DNA of 64,000 bases, taken from NCBI GenBank assembly GCA_013398015.1, contig VZRR01006745.1, positions 1,311,515 to 1,375,514 on the forward strand, in the 5' to 3' direction. Position 1 is the first letter of the stretch, and the number at the start of each line of letters is the position of its first letter. Both the position numbers and the translations under genes were made by a program. Shown here piece by piece: positions 1-12,300 of this stretch. The stretch comes from Oreocharis arfaki. Lineage: Eukaryota > Chordata > Aves > Passeriformes > Paramythiidae. Below the pieces are notes generated by a model. The model had not been told where the DNA came from and did not search any database. It saw only the letters and a list, made by a program, of their open reading frames with translations.

Positions 1-318
1 TTACATAGATCTCTAGTATTCTGAAAATAATCTCTAGTATTTTGAGACATTGTATGTCTTGTCTGACAATATTCTATTCTTTTTTAATAAAGGAAGTTTC
101 TCTGAGAGAGAGAAGTGTAGACTTTAGTGACATAGCACTGCTTGGCTTCCATTTTGGTAGATCATTTTTCTGGAAACAGCCTGTCTGAAACAGTGTACCA
201 TTAATGACACTAAAATATCACAGCTGAGCAAAAGAAAAAATTAAGCTTGGTTTAAGTCATAGTCAGAGAGAAAACTTGAATGAATATTGATTATATCACA
301 ACAGTGTTTCTTTTACAG

Positions 319-360
319 TCAGGCACTAGCCTGCAATCTGAAAGGAGCAGCATACTTGAA
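319..360 (+). CDS. CPLANE1: CPLANE1 exon (first in window, uncertain)
   Basis: Acceptor tttcttttacag, donor gtgagc. Read with one leading base it gives QALACNLKGAAYLK and keeps frame into the exon at 412. The intervening intron would be only 51 bp. A competing frame (SGTSLQSERSSILEVSQ) is also open here, so the exon model is tentative. Confidence 0.45.
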
Positions 361-3300
361 GTGAGCCAGGTACTTACGTTGTTAATTACCCTTTGTAATC
401 CTAATTACCAGAATGTCTACAAAGTCAAAATACTTTGATAAGAAGCAAATTAATCATGGAAATAATTCTGTCCCTCATATGACTGAAGATCTGAATGAAG
501 TGGGACCATTTGCTCAGCAGGAGTTGGATGTAACACCAGAGCAAGGTTTGTTTTAATGGTGTATCCTTTTACTATGGTCTGACATGTAAAGCAGTAAGAG
601 TTTTGCATGAATATATGTCCCTCTGTTTATTTAATCAAAAAATGTGAATGTTTTCATTGTTGTATTAGAATTATTTTATCCAACTTGTATTATAACTAAA
701 TTATATAAAATTGCTTTATTAAGACTTTCCAATTACTATTTCACTTATGTTACTTTTTTGCTGTAGAGATAGAACAGTGTATATATTAACATGTTCTATT
801 CTCTCTTCTACTTTCATTCCAGAAATATTCGTGCAACTGTGCAAAACAATTTGCAAATTTTAACAGCTGAGTTTGCATAAGTTATCGTATTTATACCCTT
901 TATATAACCTGAGGTTTTTTACCTCTCTGTTCAGGAGCATGCATCAACACTAGTAAGAGCACGAATTTTGAATTTACTGAAACAACTTTGAACACTTTAC
1001 TCCACACTAGTAAAAAAGTGGATTAATGTGACCTGCTGTCAGAAATCGCGTAAAAGTACTATAATCCATGTAGTTTTCTAATTTAGAGTAATTGTGTTTA
1101 TTTTGTAGAGGTCTTTGAGGAGCCATTTGAAACTCCAAAGAGCTCCAATAGCTCTGTCAAGATCAAGCCCATAGAACATCGAAGAAAAGAGGCAAGTTAC
1201 CACAGAATCATCAAAGATAATAGAAACATTTGGGTTTGTAAGGGAACTTGAAAGATATCTCGTTCCCAACACCCCGCCATGGGCAGGGACACCTTCCACT
1301 AGACAAGATTATCCAACCTAGCCTTCAACACTTTCATGGATGGGACATGCACAACTTCTCTGGGTAACCTATTCCAGTGCCTCACCTCCTCACAGGAAAG
1401 AATTTCTTCCTCAAATCTAATTTAAACCCACTCTTTTTCAGTTTGAAGTAATTTCCCCCTCTCCTATTGCTATGTGCTCTTGGAAGAGGTTCATCTCCAG
1501 CTTTCCTGTAGACTCCTTTAGCTACTGAAAGACTGCTCTAAGGTCTCCCTAGCGCTTTCTGTTCGTTATGCTGAACAACCCCAACTCTGTCAGCCTTTCC
1601 TCACAGCTGAGAGGTGCTTCAGCCCCCTGAACACCCTGGACTTGCTTTAGCAGGTCCATGTCCTTCTTATATTGGGGGACACAGAGCTGAACACGGTGCT
1701 CCAGTGAGTCCTCTGAGGACAGAATAGAGGAGAGGATTGCCTTCCTCAATCTGCTGGCCACCCTGCTTTGGATGCAGCCCAGGACATGTTTGGTTTGGAC
1801 AATCTCTCAGTATTCCTTACCTTGTCATTGTTTCCACCCTCTGTAAGCTTCATTTTTGTGTTTGACTCTGTCCGGGAACTCCTTGTTCATCCGTGCAAGC
1901 CTCCTGGCATTTTTGCCTAGCTTCCTCTTTGTTGGGATGCATCATTCCTGAGGTTGGAGGAGGTGATTCTTGAGTATTTATCAGCTTTTTTGTGCCTCTC
2001 TTCCCTCGAGGGCGCTCTCCCATGGGTCTCTACCAAGCAGGTCCTTGAAGAGGCCAAGGTGTGCTCTCCTGAACTGAAGGTCAGTGAGCTTTCTGTGTGC
2101 CTTCCTCACTGCGCTGAGGAACTCAAATTCCACCATGTCATGGTTGCTGCAGCTAAGGCTGCCCTTGAGCTTCACATTCCCCAACAAGCTCCTCCTTGTT
2201 GATCAGAATGAGGTCCACCATAGCACCACTCCTTGCTGGCTGTTCTGTCACATATAGAAGGAAGTTATCATCAGTGCCTTCCAGAACCTTCCCGATTTCC
2301 TGTGCCCTGCTGTGTTTCTCCTCCAGTAGATACCAGGATGGTTGAAGTTCCCTGTGGGGACCAGGGCTTGCAAATCTGAGGCTGTTCCCATATGCATATA
2401 GAGGACATCATCTGCTACATCTTCCTAGTTGGGCAGCCTTCTATCAGACCCCACTGTAATGTCACCTGTCCCTGCCCTCCCGGTAAATCCGAGTCATAAA
2501 ATCTTGGTCAACTCCTCATCCATCCCCAGGCAGAGCTCCATGCACTCCAGCTGGTCACTGACGTAGAGGGTGGCACCCACTGCTTGTCTCCCCTGCCTGT
2601 GCTTCCTAAAGAGGCTGAATCCATCCATTCCAACACGCCAGTCATCAGAGCCATCACACCACGTGTCTGCAATGCCAGTAAAATCATACCTGGCAGATGT
2701 ACACATCTCGAACTCTTGTTTATTCCCCATGCTGTATGTGTTTTCATTGAGGCCCCCAATGAAGCTCAGTTACTGGCAGGAGTAGCTGTAATTCCTTTGT
2801 GCGGCTCTTCAGGTACTCTGTTGACATGCAGTTCCTCTCCAGGCATCTCTTTCTGACTCTGGCATAAAATTGCCCCTCCCCTGGCAGCTTTAGTTTAAAG
2901 CCCTTTTCCCCACTTGCAAAAACTATGACTGGAGATGCTCTTCCCCTTCTCTGAGAGATGAACCCCACCAGCCTTCAGCAGACCAGGTTTCTCAAAGCAA
3001 GTCCTGTGGCTGAAGCCATACCCCTGGCTGTGGCACCAGTCCTGTAACCATTTGTTGATTCACCAGATTCAAACCCTTTCAGACCCCTTCCCTTTGACTG
3101 GGAGGACTGACTCTGCATTCCAGAGCCCTCACTGCCACTTCCTTCTCAGCCTGCTCCTGGGTGTTTCACTGGCACCAGTGTGAAACAACAGTGGTGGGTG
3201 GACTGTCCAGGACTTGGTTGTCTCTTGGAGACATCCCTGACAGGAGCCCCAGGGAAGCAGCACCTCTCTAGAGAATCTGTCAGGTCAGCAAATGGGTGCC

Positions 3301-6300
3301 TTGCTGCCTCTCAGAAGAGAGTTGCCTCCTACTACCAGCTGTCAGCTTTCCTTAGTTGTGCTGGTTGTTACACAGGGAGCAGGTTGGGCTGCCTTACTCA
3401 GCTCCAGCATTTCTCCTGATGAGACAGGATCTTACATGGAAGCATCGGATTGTTATGAATGCTGTTTTCAAAGTATCCTGAATTCATCAATATGTTTGTA
3501 AAGTTGAGGGCTTAAAGTGTTTAGGGTTCGTGAATCTTCTTCCTTGTTTAATAATAAAGGTAATGATTAAAAGGTAGTAAAATGAGTTCTGCTCTGATAA
3601 CTTTTGAAAACGTGTGTGTGCTTTTATATGTGTATATATATTAGATACAATTATATATACATAAAATTACATTAATTTTTTTAAAAAAATAAATATACCA
3701 AGAAGTTTAGTTTGCTTCTGTCTGAAAACTCACTCTGGATTTATAAATGAGCCTTCTTTTTAAATTTTTGGTCATAGGTATCTTTTCTTTGAAAGTGGCT
3801 AAGGGCCACTGTGCATTGCGGTCTTCAGTTTTGCAACACATTTTACTTTAGTGAATCTATGGCATGTGTAAAATCCTACATTTGTTTCATTTTTTTAGTT
3901 TGTAGATAGTTTGTGCGTAATAGTGTTGTTTCCACATTCTTGTCTTTACCTAGGGGGTGTGAGATTAGCAGAATGTATATCCAGGGTAATACATGAATAT
4001 GAATTTGAAACTAAAATCTCATAATAATGAGGTTGTTTCAAGAAAAAAAAGATCTTCAGGTGAATTGTTATATCTCTTTGTTGCTAATCTGTAACTGTCT
4101 TCTGATAAGTATGTAATTTTGATTATTTTTTAGTCATATTTTTTCAGTTGGGTGATTAATCAAAAATACATTTGCTATAAGCTAAAAAACCTGTACTTTA
4201 TTGAAGTAGGAGGGATAGAAAAATTTGCAATTTAGATACATCTTTTTATATTCAGCAGGTCACCATTTCAGCTGTATTTAGTCCTGAAGAAGATCAAAAC
4301 GTAGAGGAAACAAAGGAAGAAAAGGCTGAACAGAATTTGTAAGGGACTCATTGGGGTTTTTTAATTCCTTTTTTAACTTTGCTTAAAAATATAAAGTAGT
4401 TTTATTAATGATGGTATCCGGTGAAGTCTCAGGGGTTCCTGCTGTTGTTTATAGCAATAAAGTCATAGTTCCAAACAGTTTCAGTCATCTCCTATTTCAT
4501 GTACAGGGATTTCACATATACGAAGTGCAGGGTTGATCAGTCATTATTTTAGTAATGATCTAATAAAATAAGCATAGTTTGTGGGAAGGTGTATTTTATG
4601 TCTAGGAGAAAGATAGACAATAACTGGAAAAATGGAAAGTCTTGTTACAATGATATATAAATAAATGTCCGTATGTATACATAAAGGTTATGAAAAACTT
4701 TTAAATGGCTTACTTTTAGAAAGACTTGAAATTCTCTACTATTTTAAAAGTACATAGTTTTGTTTTAACTGAATCTAAGATGCCCCTCAAGAATTTATTA
4801 TGGCATTGTTTTTTCTCTTCTAGAGATGAAGATTATAGTGATATTAACAGTATTAGTTAAATTGGATTTTGTCTTCCTTTGTCTACTGGAATCAACCTCT
4901 TTTTTGCCTGCTGTTTGAATAGCCAGAACTTTTCCAGTGCTTTTGTTTGAGTCAGTTTCTGATTGCTAGGGGAGACACAGCATGAATGTCAATATTTGCC
5001 AGCTCAGATTGCAGTGTAGTGCTGTAATTGAAGCAATGCAGATCAGTATAGCTTTGATCAAGAGGCTTTCATATATTTCATCTCATACTAATTAAAATAC
5101 TTCCTCAGGAGGTTATGTGTAATTTATACACATACATGTATATAAAATGAAAACAGCATAACAAATTATTGCAGTATTTGCAATACTATTTTTTTTCTCT
5201 CTTTATAGTATGACTGAGGTTGTTACTAGCACCATTTCTCACTCATTCTCCTCAAAACAAGATGCAGAAGTTCCTAGGTAAGATAAATCTATACAGTTTT
5301 ATGTAATAAAATAAAATTTTCGGTTTGAAGTAATGTGGTGTATAGATTTGAATGCAAAATATTTGCAGGTATAGTATATTGAACTTGCAAACTAAGTAGC
5401 TTTTCCTGAAACTTTTTTGTGTTAAAATCCTTGTGGATCATATACACTCGTGTGTTGTCTGGAATATCGTATGAATCAGACATGTTAATTCAGAGCTACC
5501 AGATTTCAAGAGATGACCGTTTTGATTTCTGGTTCTGGATAGAATTCATTCTATAATATTACTATAGAAGAACATACAGAACACCTGAACAATAATATTT
5601 TAGACTTAGATATACATTTTAATTAAAATTATTATAGTGCATATGTCATATGGCAACTGATATATTTACATAAGTATATACAATATAGAGAGAATGTTGG
5701 AATTGGGAAAAGGCATCAGGAGTCAGTCTCAGGCTTTCAGTTCTAGAACAGTCCTCTATGAAGCTTTTTTCAGTTTAGAGGAAGATAGGAACTATGCATA
5801 CTTTTGGGTTCCATTTTCATATGTCACTAATCTCTTCCTTCTTGAGCTTTTCATGCCAACTATTTAAAAAAAATTTACTCAAACTTTCGACATTTCAGGC
5901 CATGCTTGCACATTTTAATAGCCTTCCAAAAGATTTCATATGCCGCTTCACACCTATTGCCTATCTAAAACTATTACTCATTAGGCATTGCTTTATGCTT
6001 GTGTTTGTTCACATGCTTGGAGGCCATCCTGTACAGCTGTAAAAGTCCTCCAAGGGTTGCCTGTATCCATAGAAGTGTCAGCATTTTTCTTAAACAGAGA
6101 AATGTCTCTTGGGTCAATTTCTGTTGGTGTAAGTAAAGTCCATCAGTTTCTTTACAGCTTAATGTAAATGCTAATGCTCCCTTCCTCACGTAAGGAATTA
6201 ATGTACTTAATATTCTTTACCTACTACAAAATCTTGTTATCTGTGTGGGAAAATGTAATGTATGTTACTCAAATTTTGAATCATTTTCTTTAATCTGAAA

Positions 6301-9300
6301 TCTTGCTGCTTTTTAAGCCCAAATATCTGAAGGAACATTACTTTAAGTCAAAGTGAATCTGCCTTCTGCCCTATTTTAACTAAAAATGTCCTTCTTCATT
6401 TTCCTTTAGCTGTTTGACTATATGACTTACCAGGCCTTTTTTCTGTGTTTTTTGTCAAGTCAATGTTTTCTGCCTGTATCTCTAGTAAAAATAATATTTT
6501 TGATACACTTGTGGCTACAAAATCAGATAGAACTTACATCTTACTACTGTTTTTCATTCAATATTTTAAGAAATGTTAGGAAATACGTCGTACATGCTCT
6601 CTGGTCAAGACTGTGCACTGTTAATTATTAAGTTGTTCCTACAAATTAATTATGTTTTTATAAAACACAGCTATCTTTAAAATTTTTCTGGATTGATTTA
6701 AGACAACCTTAGATAGGTGTTTTGAACTCTGAATGTTTTTCATAGTTTTGTTCTTTTCTTTCTTAAGTAGTGCAGACATTTCTGTAAGTGATTCTCAGCC
6801 TTCTCAGACTGTTGTTTCTACTATGTCAAGTCTTGCCTCCCATACTTCTGTTTGTGTGAAGAAACAAGAAGTCAAGGGAGAAGTCCCTAGAGAAGAGAAA
6901 CCAAATACATCAGAAACTGTTAGGCAGATGCTGCAAGATGAAATGTTTAAATTAGTTCAGGTGAGAGCATCTAATTTTTTTAAGTAGTTTTCATGGTACA
7001 AACTGTGTACATGTTTAAAACAATTTAAATAATTACTGTGTTAAAGGCATTCTGCATGTATTTGTTCTTGAAAGAGATTTCCAGTTCTATGTTAACCACG
7101 GTGAAAACTTATTTTAGACTTAGCTCTTGCTTTTGATTCAAGAAAAAGGAGTGATACAATAATAGAAGTTTGAGTGTGTTTTAGCTCACATAAGTCAATG
7201 TGCTTTAATAGTTTACATTTGGAAGAATTCTGGTGCTGTAATAACTTTTCAATTGTACTAGAATTTAAGTTGCGATAGTACATTGAGCCAATTTTAAGCG
7301 ACCTTCAATTTATTGAAACTTCACAAAAGAAGTGAAGACATTCATCTTGCTTTAGCATAACCTGTCTGTGGCAGGTATTTATTGTCTTACAAAAAACTCT
7401 AGTACAGTAAATAATTATACAAATGAATCATTATTGAATAATCCCATTATTGGGATGTTTGTTTTGTCACCTGATAGGAAACAGCTGTAACATAGCCTAG
7501 ATATTTTTACTAAGATTTCTGTTAAAGATGTTGGCATTGTTGACTTTGTGCATGTGTGTATTCAGCTACAGCAGATCAACTTCATGAGTTTGATGCAAAT
7601 AGTGCAGTCATCCTTTACCAATGTGCCAAATGTGCAACAAATGTTACAACGGCATCAATCAGTTCATCTGGCAGGGAGCCAACCTGTGCACACTGCTGAA
7701 AGCAATGCTTCTCCAAAAACACAAGTGCCCACTCAAGAAGAAAAAGGAACAACTGGTCAAGAGAGCTCTGTTTTTCAGCCAAGGAAGAGTGTAAAAAATG
7801 AAAGCAGCAATGGCCAAATAAAAGTAGGTATATCAAAGTGTGGTTTATGAAGACTGTTCAGTATATCTGATATATTATCTATCCTGTTGAGTCAGAAAAT
7901 GTGTTCGTAGTGATTGGTGTAGACAGAACTATTTTTGTGCATATTTAGTGCATGGTTGCTATGTAAATGCTGGTTTATTTGCTTTTCTCGTTTAGAATCA
8001 TCTGGATATGAGTGCCTCTTTGACATTATTTGAAAGCAACAGCAAGGAAACAGGATTAATGTCACCATCCCAAGATTTGCATTCTTCAGTGCCTGCTAAA
8101 CCACTTCATCTCCTAGCTCCTTGCTCAGGCATCCAGAAAAAAATCAAGCTTATCCCTGTTGAAAAAAAAATTAGTTACTCAAATGGATTTCCTTTGCTTA
8201 AGCTCGAATCAAGTTATCATGTCAAACCAGCATTTTTACATCCAATAGAAATGTCATCAGCTTTTGCCAGACCACCTCCAGTACCACGAGTAGCTTGGAG
8301 TTCATCAGATTCCTTATCATACACACCAAGAAAGACTAAGGCAGAAGAAGATTTCCACAGGAATAGATATAACCCTGAGATTCCAAGGGAAATGCATGAG
8401 GAGAAGGAGAGATGGGCAGAAAGAGTACATAAGGGACCTCCCAAATATCTGAGTTTAGATCAGTATGAAGGACAGCAAGAAGTTTCACCTCGGCCACAGT
8501 TCCCTGCAAATGTCAACATGTACAAAGCCTCGACCACTCAGAACCTGGCTGGTATTCCACTGTTGCACTTGCAACTTGATCCAGTACCTAGAGTTCCACC
8601 AGCCATAAGGCAGCCAATCACTACCACTTTAATACCTGTTAAACCTGCAACAGAGGATACTGACTCCAGAGAAACCCTACAGGATGTGGGAATATCACTG
8701 CTTCAGATTAATCTACCTCAGAAAAAGAAGGTACTGGATTTTAATAATATATTTTTCTAAGTTGTAGTGTTTTGTCAGTTTCATGGTTTCTTACTCATCA
8801 CAAGTAAGTTCATGTTTACAGGCTATGGAATCTGGAAGTGTTCAGCACAGGTATCAAGAGGGATCTAGAACTAACAGTATGTGCTTATTGACATGTCACT
8901 ATGAGGCAGGCTGCAAGGCTGAAAGTGTTTTTAATTACATTGGATTGATTCTATATTCCATAGTTTATCAACATTCAGCCCACTGGTAATGAGTGTAAAG
9001 AATTTGCTATCTAAAATACTGGACAATATTTATATGGTAAAAAAATAGGTTTTTTTCCCAGAAATTATAATAGAATTATTTGCGGAAGTAGAATGTGGTG
9101 ACAAATCCTTTCTTGCAGGGCAGAAATGGGATGGTAAAAGGCTTGGTAAGAAAATCTTATGGATGCTGAATACCTGATGTTTTGAAAAATGTTGTTTCTG
9201 ATAGACTTATATGCTTGCATATACCAGTTGAGAAGAATGGAAATGTTCTTCCTTGAAAGGTGCTTCTTCAGTCTTTTTCTACACTGGATGGTTCCCAACT

Positions 9301-12300
9301 TCATCCTGGTCTATGTACATAAGAAATGCAAATATTAGTGAAATACGTTCTGTGGTGAAAATTCACACCTTTTCATTCACTTTCAGAAAATAGTTTACAC
9401 ATGTACATATTGGTAGAGGTTCTGGTCTGATGCTATTAATTTCCATTTTCTTTACAAAATGCTATAGGAGTTTTGTTTGTTAGACTGAAATTCAAACTGG
9501 ACTTACTTTTTTCATGCAATCTGACTGAGGTTCCCCTCCCTGTTTCCTCAGTCTTCTTTCTCTCTCTCTGAACCCTCTTAGGCACCAAAACTCATTCCAC
9601 TTCAAGATCTCCTTGCATTTGAGCAACGCCAGAAGCATCATTCTGTGCCCAGTACTTCCTTTGGACAAGACCAAACCAAAGCTATCCAGCTACTAAAAAC
9701 TGGTGTTGAACCATTTGAACTAAGAGATGTGCAGAGCAATAGAAAAAGGCAAGCCAAATTTTTTAAGTGGAACTTTGTTTTGAAAGGCTGACTGGTGACG
9801 TGTACCTTCTAGCTTTGACATCAGAGGGAGGGGATATAATTCTCTCAGCAGAGAATAAAATAGCAAATGTTAGTAAAGACACAGCAGAATTGTATCATTA
9901 GGGTGTGAAGAGATTTACAGGGAGAAGATTCAAGGGGAAATGTTTCTCATTCCACTATCTGTGTTTTAAAGTCTTGTTGTCTCCTGGCTGTTTGCTATAC
10001 ACTCTCCATGAAGTGCTTTGCTCTTTGCACACTTACAGACTGCTATCTGGGCTTCATATTGTCACTGTCATCTTCAAGAAGGAAAGGATTAAATGATCTT
10101 CCAGTATAATTCAATATTTAGTCTGTTTTTAATACAGGCTGATTAATTAACAAAATCCCTGCTGAAGCAGGGTTGGGGGTTTTTTACTAGGTATGTTATT
10201 CGTTACTTAGAAGATTTGATCTCTTCGATGTTAATTGATTGCACAAACAGTTAAAACAGTTTGCTTAAGCTGCTTACGTATCTTTGTTCAATTGTCACAG
10301 AATGCTGATAGAATGTTCTAGAATGGAATACTTGGTTCCTTCCAGTTACGATGCTTTTAAATGTCATGTTGGAACAGAGACTCAAGAGGAGTTTTTCACT
10401 CTTAAAGTGAAAACTTGCTACACTACTCACTGCAGATAAAGTTTAGAATATGTTTTGATAGTATCTGCAGATGTGCTTGAAGCTACAGTTGCTCTCTTGT
10501 AATCTACTTATCACCTAGCAGTTAAAAAACTTCTCTGGTGATAGAAGTTTGTTTCCTACAGATTCCTTACAGGCATTTTGTGTAGTAATTATTAATTATA
10601 CCCAAGATATAGATGTGAAATGTTATGTGATTTGTAATATTTAATATAAATAGCTTATTAGACAATTAATAGATTTCAGTGTGATTGCTGGTATTTTTAT
10701 GGGTTCCTACAACAATTTTATGTAGATTTCAAGCAGCCAGAAATTGTGGTTTGAGCTGATCTGTATGCAGCCGCTCTGTGTGTCTTTTCCAATCCTTATT
10801 TCAGTGTTTATTTCTTAGTAGTAATATTTCTTAGAAGACAACGATAGGTATTTTTATTGTTTCAGAGCACTTCTTACTCTTTATCTGTAATTAATATATG
10901 TTGACAGTAAAAAGAGGCGTAATAAGAAACAACTGAAGGAGAAGGAGGATAAGAAGAAACCAAGCGTGTCCTTCCGCCCAGATGACTCCATCATCAGTAT
11001 CGGTGACTCAGCAGTGGTTACTGAATCAGAGACTGGGGTATAGAATAATGGTTCTTTCTTAGCCTTTTCCCATTCGAGTGTTAACAGAAAAGAAAAAATC
11101 AGAAAACTGATTTTAAAACAATCAATCAATAAACCAAACAGTCGTGTACACCTCTTCCAGGCTCCAGCCTAGAAATAGTGTGCATATTTTTAATCCGTGT
11201 ACTTGACTTTTCTGTAAACAGGAGATTTATTTTTATAAAGGATTCCAAGGTTGCTATTTTTTTTCCTGGAACATGAACTTGTCTGTTTTTATAGGATATA
11301 AGTCTGTATGTACATTTGTAGTAAATACATACAAAAATGTTAAAAATGAAAAAAATACGTGTTTTTCCTAGTAGTAATGCTGGGACAAGTGACCCAGGCA
11401 TTACTCTTTCCATGTGAGGCTGAATGGATGACAGTATAAGAGTAAGGATTACTTAGTAGGAACACCACCAGTTTAATGCTAAATCACTACCCAGAGCTGT
11501 GTTTCTTGCCCATACCATACCTTCTCTGAGGCTTCACTCCAGCACAGCAGTTGGAGACCCTCACCAGACCTGGAGATGTTAGTCAGGGTACAGCAGGGGT
11601 AGGATAGACTCAAATAGGGATAAGGAATTTGTGTTACTGCACATCACCCCAAGTTACATAAGAAAATGTTACCTAGTCAGTAAATTCCACTAAGTTGGAG
11701 TGGATCAGAGAAATTTTAAAAAGGGATGAGAAAAGTAAGTGACAATTATTTCTTTTTTTCCCCAAAATCCATACTCATACGAGGTATACTAGATAGTCAA
11801 CAGCATTGAGAAAGCCTTTAATCTGCACTGGAGCTGTTTCTAAGATGATGCTTTTTTTTCCTTACATTAGGATGACAAACCAAAATCGACATCTTACATT
11901 CAAGATGGTTTTCTCATCTCAATGGGCAAGTACACATCCTTTTAATGTTTTGAGTGCCCAAATAAAAAAAATCAAGGAACATAAGTTTGTTAGAATTCAC
12001 AGGAAAACTCTGTAGTCATCAACATGTTAAAAACTTGGATAATGTGGTCTGTGGGCAATAGAGCTTACTAGCTTATGGGATCTTTCCCCAGACCTTTCAG
12101 GATGTACAACAGGTATTTGGAATTTTCTGGGGATACTCAGTTTTTAGGGGTTTGGTGTGGAGAGAGATGCAGGCAAATTTAAGATCTTGTATGAATTTTT
12201 TGAAGATTCAGAATAGTTTTCCCAAAAATTATAGAAGTTTTTAAAGTATTTTTAAGGGTTTTTAAAGTATTTTAATTTTTCTTAAAAATGAATGATAATC

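Noticed and set aside
1954..2202. 82-codon + strand frame
   Set aside because: Shadow of the CR1 ORF2 fragment read on the opposite strand.
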